Origin: Seiridium cupressi
Taxonomy: Eukaryota > Ascomycota > Sordariomycetes > Amphisphaeriales > Sporocadaceae
Assembly: GCA_036674765.1 (NCBI GenBank)
Contig: JARVKI010000011.1
Coordinates: 434,001-498,000, forward strand
Reading direction: 5' to 3'
DNA length: 64,000 nt
The translations under genes and the position numbers were made by a program. This document shows positions 45,706-56,866 of the stretch, piece by piece. The notes below the pieces were generated by a model. That model ran no database searches, was not told the DNA's origin, and saw only the letters and a program-made list of their open reading frames with translations. Positions within the stretch are counted from its first letter, which is position 1, and each line of letters starts with the position of its first letter.

Positions 45706-48667
45706 GCTTTGATTTCTAATCCTATTGCGGAGAAGATATCCTCATATAGCCATCGCTGATCCTTGTCTTAGGGGTTTGTTGGCTTTGGCATTGACATGAC
45801 GACTGCTGAAACGCGGGTAACGGGAGTTTGATTGTGTATTGCGAAGACGTCCGGTCTGTCGATGAGGATTAAAATGTTTTCTGTCTACTTGACTTGAGTG
45901 CCACGGCCAAGTAAAATTTTCCAAGTGTCAACAAGCTCCAAGGGTTGTAGTTTTGAGGATGGCCAATCCTGATCGTAGTGCCACGTTGTGTTAGGGGTAT
46001 AATCAAATGGAACCTCGATACCAAAATGGCTGTACCTTAAAGGTGATGTATGTTAAATGTCATCGTTGAGAGGTACCGAGACATGAGAATGACTAGATCG
46101 AGTAAGGAATTATCGTGTTGATAATAGTCTTTGCTCTATCAAATTAGAGGACGAGAAATGTTTAGCTTGGTCATGCCGCTGATGTGGATTTGGACTGGGA
46201 GAAAATCTGGTAAATACAATTGTGATTTTAGCAGCGAACAGCGAAATTCATTCCGAAGCAAGAAGTATGAAACAATCACTTACAATGAAGCTGCTCCCGG
46301 CACCATTCACCTTTTCTGAGACCTGCTAACCAGCACATGTTGAACCGGCGTCAGCAAAGGAGGCGGGCAAACTGAATATTGAGAGAATGTAATTGTTTTG
46401 AATAGGGGATATACTGCAATCAGATAAGAATCGATAAAACTTTACTCATTTATCTCGGCCCAGGACATTCTCTTGCGAGTGAAAAAGGTTACAAACCTTT
46501 GCCAACTGCGACAGTCGCTCGACCACCAAGCCTTTTGACTGGAGTCAACAATTCGGCCGAACGATTTGAACACTTAGATTAAGCGATCGGTTTTTTTCAA
46601 GAAAAAGTTCACAAGAAAAAACCTACTCCCTTGGTTATCCCCAGATCGTCAAGCTTGGCATACGAGGATCGAAGCACGCCATCTGTAGACTGTATGCAAA
46701 TCATATTTCCGAAACGCGCCACCTCGCTCGTCCGCGACTTGACCCATTACTGCATTCTGCGGAAGTTTATCTGATTTTAATATAAAATCTATAGGTTTGA
46801 CGTCAACTTTCCCGACCAGGCTATCGCATACTCCATCGAGCGGGATCACGCCATCGCCTCTCATCATGGCGAATACGTGTTCCTGCATGAAAGTCAAGCT
46901 ACCAGAGAGGGGCGCCAAGACACGAGATAGTATAGCTCGAGTGGCAATATGATCCGCGCATGGAGCCCGAGGTGATCCTGTCTCCATGAGCTACCACAGC
47001 TCTGGATCCATAGAGGATGCTGTGGGCGAACTTGGCCCTGTATCTGGTCCAGATGCATCTGAGGCTTAGAAGCTCGAATCAAGAAGCTGCGTGTTGACCC
47101 ATCTCCTTATCACGAGTCGAGTGTCAGGCTCGGATCACAATGAAAGCCCGCCATGATAACAGACTGCCTCTCGACCTCGGTTGGCATGAGCCATGTATCT
47201 GTCGCTAACGCACCAGAACCTCGCACTGAGGTGTCTCTGGCAACTACTCGCATAACTGGCGTCGCAAACAGTATCGATTCGCCTCCGGCCCAAGATCGAT
47301 TGACTAAAATTGAAAGTCAACCAGCCAAATTTTCGTGATATTTCATCATAGTACGTAGAGCCTACGTAATGAATTATATTTCGGGGGTTTATAGGAGCTT
47401 GCTACTATATATCACCATGTTGTTTGTCAGAGAACGACGTGTACAGGGTCCAAAACCCGGTGATAACCGACTTACACTTATACCGAAAGCGTTGTAGACT
47501 AATCTTTTTGAGACTCCCTACGTATGCCAAGGTACAGGCCTATCGGAAGTTTAGGACGAGGTACGCTGAGGAGGCGCTGGTTCTTAGAAAACTTAACAAT
47601 CATGCATGCTTATCCTCGGGGAGCTCTTGCACGGGCGTAAATCGATATACAACGACACGGATCTGCAACGGTGGTCACCCGGATCCGAAACTTTACTTAA
47701 GCATAACACTAGCGGAATGGGCAGGTAACAACAAGTAATCAATTGCGCAGTCGCGTGATTAGGTGGTTTCCAGCGGATTGTGTGAGCTGATCGATATCCA
47801 TACCGCGATCTTCCTATTGACTTTTCGGGGTTAACGGCCTCCAGAGACATGCTCGAAAGCCTTGACGGAATGTTTCAATTGCGATGGCGCAATCCGGCAT
47901 CAACCGATCAGCTCACGGATGTGCGTTAGAATCGGCCGTCAAGAACACCGGCTGGGACGGGGCTGCTGAACGGAATAGGCAAGTAGTCTCAGAGCCGCAA
48001 GGAACGCATCCACAATGCTCGAGTCTTTTACAGCTATCATCTCCGCTAAACTGCGCTTCCGTGACATTCATGTTCCAGCCAATTGGGTTGTGTCTAGAGC
48101 ACGTAATAGTACAGCATATACACAGCATCTTGGACGGTTGCCAAAACTTGCCAGCCATGTTCCTGAGGCTACTCTTATCTGTGGATGCCGGAAACTCTGA
48201 CATTTCATATACTAGCACATGTCTTGGAATTCCTGGGAGTTTCGGGCAAAACTGACACCTGCCAAGGTGGGCAGCCGGTAGGTCAACACTGCCATTGTAA
48301 CGAGGCAAGGCCCATTTGAACCTAGTCTCCTGAGCAACTCCTGCCCCAAGGAAAAGGGGTCCAGCACTTGAGAATTCACCAAGGTCAAGGAGCTTTTAGG
48401 ATAAATCCAACAAAAGCAAGCCTGTTTGATTGCCATGGAACCCAGTCCATCGATTTCGACTGTCTTTGTATTGCTGCTTGTTCCTCATTGCCTGCAACTG
48501 TCTCATTCTTGCTGGCACACGTCTAAGCGCAGCCGAGATCGGCAAAGATACATAAGGGCTCGACAAGATACGAAAAGCGGAGTAATGGTCCACGCAGATA
48601 CCGCCTCGCACGATTTCCCATCACAACAGCCACGTCGGCAAAGATAACCTCAGCACCCGATCAAACG
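45706..48667. other. Intergenic region of 3 kb
   Basis: No recognised gene. Frames at 46649-46987 (-), 47884-48255 (+) and 47913-48308 (-) are open by chance as far as I can tell. The sequence alternates between AT-rich and mixed patches, perhaps old, unrecognisable repeats. Confidence 0.45.
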
Positions 48668-49464
48668 ATGTGCAACCTGACATGTCCCACTCCCCTCCCT
48701 CTCTCTCCCCCGTCATCAGAATCAGGCCTTGACACTGGCGACAAGATGAATCAGTTCGAGCAACTCGTTGGCGTGTTAAGGGACGCTCTTGGAGAGTCGT
48801 CAGGCTTGACGTCGGATGATGTAGATGTCGATGTCCTCAGTGATTCCATGGCAAGGTACATCTCCAACGATGCTGAATGGGCGAAATATGCTTTGCCGGA
48901 TGCCAGTCGGGGCTATACCAGAAACTTGGTTGACGAAGGCAATGGGAAGAGCAACCTCGTAGGTCAAACTCAATGCACACAACGCCCTGTGCTCCATGCC
49001 TTGATACCGGGACTCATGCTGATATTACCACAACACAGCTTGTCCTTGTGTGGACGCCCGGCAAAGGCAGCCCCATCCACGACCATGGCAATGCCCATTG
49101 CCTCATGAAAATCCTCCGCGGTAGCCTGACTGAAGCGCGATTCGACTTCCCAGACGAAACCCAAGCCAAAGAGATGAAGATGAAATCGAGAACCGTGCAT
49201 GAAGAGAACGCGGTGGCATACATGGCAGACGAACTAGGTCTCCATCGAATGACCAACGAGGGCAGCGACTTCGCTGTTTCGTTGCATTGTGCGTATGCTC
49301 CGTGATGTGGCGAACGTGCCTGCTGACCTGGAGTAATAGTATACACACCGCCAAACGTTGCCAAAGGCGGATGTTGGATCTTCAATGAGAAGACAGGCAA
49401 GAGAAGCCATGTTCCCAAATGCGGTTACTATTCAGCGTACGGCCGTATATTGCAGGATCAGTGA
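48668..49464 (+). CDS. Cysteine dioxygenase type I, three exons
   Basis: Oxidises cysteine to cysteine sulfinate with O2, a cytosolic non-haem iron reaction of sulfur-amino-acid catabolism. Exons: 48668-48958, 49039-49288, 49340-49464 (introns 80 and 51 nt); 221 aa from the first ATG. A second ATG at 48746 would give 195 aa; the longer form matches fungal enzymes, which have a short extension. The cupin metal site is HDH at 111-113 plus His166 in GLHRM. The redox cofactor pair is also present: Cys118 ([10 protein letters not shown]) and Tyr182 in SLHLYTPP. That Tyr segment is assembled only by splicing intron 2, which supports the junction. Spacing 118 to 182 equals the mammalian 93 to 157. 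[20 protein letters not shown] is the family block before the cupin. In pathogens such as Histoplasma the enzyme feeds sulfite-related reactions; here the neighbours give no pathway hint. Confidence 0.93.
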
Positions 49465-50193
49465 AGGAAATTGGATGCAGTTTGAGATATGATACCATGA
49501 GATAAAGTGTACTCCCTTGAGGCTCCGGACCATAATCCGGGGTGTTTGGATAGTGAGAATGACATAGCGAATTGAATTTTCTACTGCTTTCGAACCACGT
49601 TCCAGCTCGAGTGATGTGTTTTTCGAGTATGGAGAGGATAAAAGAGAGTTCTTGATACACTGTACCAAGACAGTCTGGAAGGATTCTCGGAGAAATCGTA
49701 GGCGTTTTCACAGGCCGCCCGACTCTAGAACATACAAAGATGCTTCGCAGCTCTATTTGTGAGGTTGAGAGGAGGAGAAGCTGCCGTAGAGACCCAATGC
49801 GAGCGATGCCTTTGACGACCCTTGGCGCTAGTCGATCACGCAATCGCCCCTGTTCAGCACTATGCTCGGAAGAAGTGGAGCGCAGGAAGTATTCAAGCCA
49901 CAGGCTGGAAGTATGAGCCACACTAAAAATGAGATCACCTGAAGTCGCGACTCCCTTATTCAATTGTGGCGCAAGCTCTTACTTTTTATGAAGAGACGCG
50001 TCAAGCAGTTTCAGGAATTGATCCCGAGGCATTGACAAAATTCGCCAATTCGCCCAAGACGCCAATTCCTCGTCTTCAAAATTGAGCATTGACGATTACT
50101 TCGCCCATGCTGTAACTCATCATTTACTTTGCGTGGCGGTTGTAAACCCGACTAAAATCACGTACCTCGAGAAGGTTACATAGTCAAAACGGA
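49465..50193. other. Intergenic region
   Basis: Spacer between cysteine dioxygenase and the SNF2 gene. A 193-codon antisense frame (49382-49963, -) crosses the dioxygenase 3' end; it has no motif and I do not call it. Confidence 0.45.
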
Positions 50194-53144
50194 ATGGGCG
50201 CCCCGAAGCGTGGCCGTGACCCGGCCGCAGGATCTAATCCGCGCAGCAGCAAGCAAGCACGTATTTCCGGGCCTGCAGCAACTTCCTCTAGTCAGAGCAA
50301 AGTTCCTACTGGTTCTCAAAGCTCCCAATTTCCAGCTTCGACTCAGGTTATAGATGACGAGGAAGCCGAGCTCATCGACCTTACGCAGGATGATGAAGGC
50401 TCCGCCTTTGATCTGTATGGCACTCATGACGCCAAGATCGTCGGCGTAAGGTATTACAATGGTCTCGTCACTCCCCACGAGCTGGTAATGCTGCAGCGGG
50501 AGCCGCACAACCCGTACGATCCGAATGCCATTAGGGTCAACAACGTAATGGGACAGCAGATTGGCCATCTGCCCCGCACCTTGGTTACCAAGCTGGCTCC
50601 TTACGTTGATCAGGATGACATCGTGCTTGAAGGAGTCCTTACTGGTGAGAAGGGATTCTACGACTGCCCTATTCGGTTGTACTTTTACGGTTCGAGCGAA
50701 CCTACTGCTCGCGCAGCCCTTGAGAACAGAATCAAAGCTGATAAGCTTCTCAAGGCTACTGATATGAAAAAGAACAGGCAGGAAGCAGAGGCTCACAAGA
50801 ATGCCATGGGTATGAAGAGCGGTACTACAACTGGCTCTGGCCTTGGTAACACAGCCCAAACTACTCTGGAGAAGGAGGAGCAGGACTCATCATTACAAAA
50901 CCTCGTCGCTGCTAGCGAAGCTCTGGACTCGGTTCGCACTGGCACTTTCACGGACACATTGGCTATTGGTGAAGACCAACTTCAGAACATGCCAATGGCG
51001 AATCAACCGGATGAACTCAAGTCGACACTGCTACCGTATCAACTTCAGGTATGCCTTTTTATACCTCCAATTTCACAGTTTGTACTAGCCTTCGTCGAAT
51101 GGGCATGCTTTTCGATCCAAACCTCGGAAATTAAGTTCATCTTGTTACTCTTTCACATGGTTCGAGCGATTTTGAACCAACGACAATTCGATCTGTTGTG
51201 GCACATATACATAACTCATGCCATAGGATCCACGTGCGGAATGCTAATGATTGGCTACAGGGCCTGGCCTGGATGACCGCAAAGGAAAATGTCAAGCTCC
51301 CACCTGTCGGCTCGGACGAAATCGTCCAGCTCTGGCAGCGCAAGAGCTCAACTTCTTACCTAAACCTTGCCTCATGCTTCGCTACATCATCGCCTCCACA
51401 GCTTATATCTGGCGGCATTCTAGCTGATGATATGGGCCTTGGGAAGACTCTCGAGATTATCAGCCTTATCGTTTCGGAGGGACTCGAGAACGGCCCCACG
51501 CTCATCGTAGCCCCAGTCAGCGTTCTAAGCAATTGGGAACAACAGATAAGATTCCACGTCAAAGAAGACCAGCAGCCTAGCGTCCTGGTCTACCATTCGT
51601 GTAAGCCCATGTCAGCGGCAGAGCTACGAGAATACCATGTAGTCGTCACAACATATGGTATGCTCAGTTCTGAGGCTAAAGTCAAGAATTCATCTCGCCT
51701 CTTTGGAGTTGAGTGGCGTCGAGTGGTATTGGACGAGGGCCACACTATTCGCAACGCCAAGGCACAATTGGCCCAGGCAGCTCATATGCTGAAGGCCAAA
51801 TCCCGATGGGTTCTCACCGGCACGCCCATCATCAACAATGTCAAGGACTTCTACTCACTGCTGAAGTTCTTGAAGCTTACGGGTGGTCTCCAGGAAGATG
51901 GCTTGTTTTCACAAGTCATAGCCCGTCCAATCAAGCAGGCCCATAGCAGACACCCCGACAGAATCAAGGCGGTTAACCTACTCGGCCATCTCATGCAGGA
52001 CATCTGTCTCCGTCGTAAGAAGGAGATGAAGTTCGTTAATCTCAATTTACCACCCAAGACTGAATACATTCATCGGATATCTTTCGATAAGACCGAGAAA
52101 ACAAAGTACGATGCATTGTTGGCAGAAGCTCAAGGAGCCCTCGAGGAATTCCAAAATAAGTCCAAAAATGGGCAGCTTGGAAGATATACCAACGTTCTGG
52201 AAAGACTGCTCCGGTTGCGACAGGTTTGTAACCACTGGACTTTGGCCAAGGAACGCGTCAATGATCTTCTCAAATTGTTTGAAGATCAGCAGGTTGTTCC
52301 CCTCACGGAGAAGAACATACCCATTCTCCAGAAAGCTCTTCAATTAATGATAGACAGTGGCGAGGAGTGCGCGATATGTTTTGAGGAAATCTCTCAGCAC
52401 CAACCAGTCATTACAGCATGCAAACATGTGTTCGGAAGGCCGTGCATTGCGAGAACAATCGACCTACAGGGCAAATGTCCTTACTGCCGAGCGGAGTTGA
52501 CCCATGACTCACTGTTGGAACCAGCCGAGACCGCAGAGAAGCTCGAAGTAGATGATCTATGCAGGAGCTCGAAGACGGAAGCGCTGGTCAAGATCCTGCA
52601 AGCGACTCTGAAGAATAAGGGATCAAAAGTCATCGTCTTTTCACAGTGGACATCTTTTCTCGATATTATCGGTCTGAGGCTACATGAGGCTGGCTTGACT
52701 TTCGCTCGAGTTGACGGAAGTATGGTTAAGAAGAAGCGTGACGCATCCATTGCAGCGTTGAATGAGGGCCCTGACACTCGTATTCTTCTCGCAAGTCTGC
52801 AAGTTTGCAGCGTAGGACTGAACCTTGTCGCTGCTGACACTGTCGTCTTGGCGGATTCATGTGGGTCTTCCGCCATCCCAACACATTATTGTTTCTATTA
52901 CTGACACGGAATAGGGTGGGCACCTGCAATTGAGGACCAGGCCGTTGATCGAGTTCACCGACTAGGCCAGACTCGTCCCACGACCGTCTGGCGCTTAATT
53001 GTTGAGAACACGATCGAAGAACGTGTGCTTGATATTCAGGCCGAGAAGCGAAAACTTGTCAGCGAGGCTTTCCAGGAGGAAGCCAAGGGTGCTAAGGCTA
53101 AGGATACGCGATCCTTGGCCGACATCAAGAAGTTGCTTTCCTAA
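50194..53144 (+). CDS. HIRAN-SNF2-RING DNA translocase (Rad5/HLTF family), three exons
   Basis: Chromatin or fork-remodelling ATPase linked to post-replication repair in its relatives Rad5, Rad8 and HLTF. Exons: 50194-51048, 51261-52860, 52915-53144 (introns 212 and 54 nt), 894 aa. The HIRAN DNA-end-binding domain is at about 80-170 ([29 protein letters not shown]). The SNF2 motor starts near 286: motif I DDMGLGKT (Lys347), motif II DEGH (443-446) in place of DEAH/DEGH alternatives, TGTPIIN, then the RING insert at 655-694. The helicase C-domain follows ([22 protein letters not shown]), and the last motif, [20 protein letters not shown], is completed across intron 2. The RING reads C655-x2-C658...C672-K-H674-V-F-G677-R-P-C680...C691-x2-C694: Gly677 sits where a zinc-binding Cys is expected. 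It is shorter than Rad5 and lacks its long N-terminus, so HLTF-like is the safer name. Confidence 0.92.
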
Positions 53145-56100
53145 ATCGGAGATTGAACATTGGCATATGACCTCTGGAATAGCTTGCATGGTGCTCAGGA
53201 TTCCTGGTTCGGTCGTCAACCGTCATGTATGAAAAGGAAATCGGTTGCTCATGTTTGTAGATTGTTTGTACGGTAATCTTTTGCTGAAAGAAGGCGCGTC
53301 AGGAGTTTGTCAATGACGCGAATAAGGAAAAGCCTTGTGCGCCATGTTAGAATTCTGCTCAATAGCCAACATAATATTTCATCAAATCCTCACCTCTGAT
53401 GATTGACGAAAGACACGCTCTTCATTACTCATTGGGCCTCTAGGTCCGTGCCCCGCGGAGGTCATATTGGGAGAGGCTGGTGAGAGAAAACAGTGGATCA
53501 GTTAGGAAAACTTGGTGATGTCTTGCCTTAGGCAAGCGGTTAGGAGCCTAGTACTCATTGCTTCGTTTCCTGTTTCAGAAGTTTCTAAAGGTCACGGGCA
53601 CTATAAGGATGGAGATACATGGTAACGTCCAGCAATCACATGGCAGTCGGGAAGGTATGAATTACGGACGATGAACGTCGATTACCTGAAACCATTGTTA
53701 TTGTATTGAGTTAGTCTGTTGCTGTTGATCTTGCATTATCCTACGCTATAAATTCATGGCACAACAATAATCATAGTTCTTCTAGGCGACGAGTTCCTAT
53801 TCATACAGGTTTTATTTCTTATTTTGCTTCGATACTCTCACTTACGCGACGTTCTAGCATATCGACGCGTGTAATCAATGCAGTGCTCGCTGGGAGTTAT
53901 ATCTGGAATAGCGAATTCCAGCAGTCTATTCATGACTAGTAAACAGAAGTGAAGTATTCTTAAAAAAAAAAAAAAAAACATGACTGGTGATACCGATCCA
54001 TAAAATACCTGATCTGATCTAATTTTATCATCTCCTTGTCTCATGGTGAAAAGCCCAACATGGCACTATCTCAGGAGCGGTCGGTGGTGAATGTAATAGC
54101 TGTCAGTCTGTACCTCCATGTTATTACTAGCTGCTGGTAGAAGGCGCAAAAGTTGTGGCACAACCCAGAATAGCTTAGAGCATCTGAAGATATTATGTAA
54201 TACAATACCTAAAAGTGGAACTGGTACAGGCGTAATGACTGGGAAGCATAGCGCCGATTCTTATGTCCATGGCCGCTTATGCATATCCTTTAGGAGCAAA
54301 GTACCTTTTGCCAGTTACCATGAGGAGGCACATGGCGAATGCAACCTTGCCTACCATATTCATGTATACATGCCAAAGCCACTTACATACTTCAACGAGA
54401 TTGACCACCTGGGCGGTAGCCACTCACACCCTGCTATGCAAGCTCTTAGGCATGAATACATTAAAGTAACAATGAGGTTAGTGGAATTGCTGGGCGAGCG
54501 TAGCTCCTGACTGCATGTCAGTGGAAGATCGCTTTTGCGGGCATCTAGAGTCGAATGTCCAACCCGCCTGCTTGTGACGTGGTATATCTAATACGTAGAC
54601 CTTGCAAGCATCGTCGAGCTCAGGGTTGAGAGCTCCGCGGAATGCCCGGCGTAGAGAGCTTCTGATCCGCATGTTGTTTTAAGTATGGATGTGTTGTCGA
54701 TGAGGCTAGCAAATTAAGCTAAACCTCGTCATTAATGCACTGTAGCTACTAAAGCCACTAACAACAGAACGCTAAACGGTAAGATCACTGCGCATGCCCA
54801 GGCGTCAAAGTACTCCCAGAACGAGCAACTGGCATTTGATTGTTGGCACCATAGACATCTGTCATATCCCGGCACACAAATCATCCATGTTCAGAGGGCT
54901 CGATTGGTAGCTAGGGTGGGACGCGCTTGCGGGGCAAGCCACAAGTGACAGTGACGGTCACCAAATCCCAGGTCTAGACCATTACATTTAGTTACATTGT
55001 ACGATATGAAACCTAATAGGGCTGACTGTCATTACCACAAGTGTCAAGGCTAGACTAACAGTTGATGTAAGAATATGGTTGTGTTGCACAAGTTTACCTA
55101 AGCTCGCATATAAGTGAGTCGACGACTAGGTCTGCAGAACATCGAAAGGCCAAATCAATAAATGAACCCCTCACGTGGAATGCCGCTACCCAGCGCGTGC
55201 AACAACATAGGACTGATTGAAAGAATAGAGTTCCAATGACGATCATTACGCAAGCAATTGTCGCAGGATACGGGACCCGCTAGGTTCGAGACTGCACCCG
55301 GCCCCAATTATCATACCCACCACCTGGGTATACGTACTTGAAAGTAAGGGATGGAGGGCTGTGTTTGTTGGTCGTTCCACCCAGCTCAAAGCAGCATGCC
55401 ACCTGGCCAGAGCCAAAATGGCAGATGATAATTTGCTGTCGCCCAAACTCTCGCAAATAGCGTTCGTGTCCCTGAGCGCCATGAGTAGTGTGTTTCGCTG
55501 ACCACGAGACGTTGCAATGCCATTGGCCAAGAGTATAAGAGGCGAGAAGAATTCTTCTCGGATACAGTGGGCCCGTTTTATGCGCCGAGCAACCGCCGCC
55601 GGTGGCTGACTTGACAGAGTCACAAGAAGGGATCTGGCAGCGTGCAAACCCGGCTATCCGGATTTAGGGTCCGGGGTCTGCTTAAGCAAAGGCTCTAAGC
55701 GAAAGGACCGGATGATGTAAACAAGCAGCACTCACTCGATGGAACAGAGTTCGGGCGCCTGCACGACAGGCTCTCAAGCGGACCCGGGCAGCGGCCTGCA
55801 GAACTGCAGTCACAGCTGCATCTAGTTAGCGGCCCAAAAAGGGCATCCCGAGAAGCCACGTTTGGGGGCGACCGAACTCGCTGCAGAGCCGAGCTGACAC
55901 CGGCGTTCATGAGTCAAAGCGCGCCGCTGCCTTTTGCTTGTGACGGCGAGAAAGGTTCGGAGCGGATGCGACCACCGTAGACTATGGCTAAGCACCTGGC
56001 ACCTCGGGAAGGATGGACAAGAGACTTCAGAGTTCTGTTGTCACGAGCAAACCGGCACCCAGGCCAACAGCTCTACGGCAAGGGAAGTGCAAACAAAGCT

Positions 56101-56866
56101 CGAAACAAATCCGGAGAAACGGGGTTCAAGTATGTAGGCAGAGGACGTGACCGATAGAATCTAAGCCAAGTGGACTGCGATCGTCTCCCACTCCACCTCC
56201 CAGCTATCAGTCGGCGGGCTCGCTATCAAGGAATGACGGTTTCTGGTTGGAGCCCTACAGGCGGGGATGAGCTGGATAGCGAAGGGGGCGTTGGACTCAT
56301 AACGAAGACAACAAATCGGTGGTGCGATGTGCCCGCTAGTCAGTGCTGGCCGATCTGTCAAATCTCGCCAATCCTAACTGACAAAGGGGCACGCACGATT
56401 TGCCAGTCTGGGTTTGGGAGTTTGGACATTTTGGCGTTTCTGACGATGGCCCTCCAAGCATGCCCCACCCTCACAAGACCTACATACGTCGAGACAAAGT
56501 AACCCCTGCAATCGAGGCCGAGCGATCGCTCATGCCCGAGAAAGAAACCCCTGAGGTACCTAGGCTGGAGCTGGGCAGGCAGCATGAGCCGCGTACCGGG
56601 ATGGTAGCTCCTGCATTCCCGTCTCGCTGTCTGCTGCCCCACCACTGCGATGGGGTCACATTAACTCGGAGCAGTCTGGCGTCTTTTTTTCGCTCGTCAG
56701 TGTCTTCCATTGACGTCTCGCGGCATCATAGCATCATCTTTTCTCCATTCGCTGCAAATCTTCGTCGGTCGTTTTAGCACAATAACCAATCCTATCGCTA
56801 CCGCCATCACCGCCGAACAGGCACTCACCTACCCGCCCAAGAAACTTGGATGCAATATCAGTGAGC
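53145..56866. other. Intergenic region of 3.7 kb and kinase promoter
   Basis: No recognised gene. It contains an A17 run (53962-53978). A 130-codon frame at 54118-54510 (+) and a 133-codon frame at 55246-55647 (-) have no motifs. The last kilobase is GC-richer and probably holds the long leader and promoter of the kinase gene, including short upstream frames. Confidence 0.5.
53962..53978. repeat. A17 homopolymer tract
   Basis: Seventeen consecutive A residues in AT-rich noncoding DNA. No element body with recognisable Pol III boxes is visible beside it. Confidence 0.9.

Noticed and set aside
46649..46987. 112-codon minus-strand frame
   Set aside because: Some protein-like texture, but no recognisable family and no plausible partner exons.
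49382..49963. 193-codon minus-strand frame overlapping the 3' end of cysteine dioxygenase
   Set aside because: No motif, and it runs through the dioxygenase's terminal exon; an antisense transcript cannot be excluded but is not supported.
50176..50859. 227-codon antisense frame across exon 1 of the SNF2 gene
   Set aside because: The plus strand carries a clear HIRAN domain there; the antisense frame is a shadow.
54118..54510. 130-codon plus-strand frame
   Set aside because: Competing open frame on the same stretch (54263-54469) and no motif.
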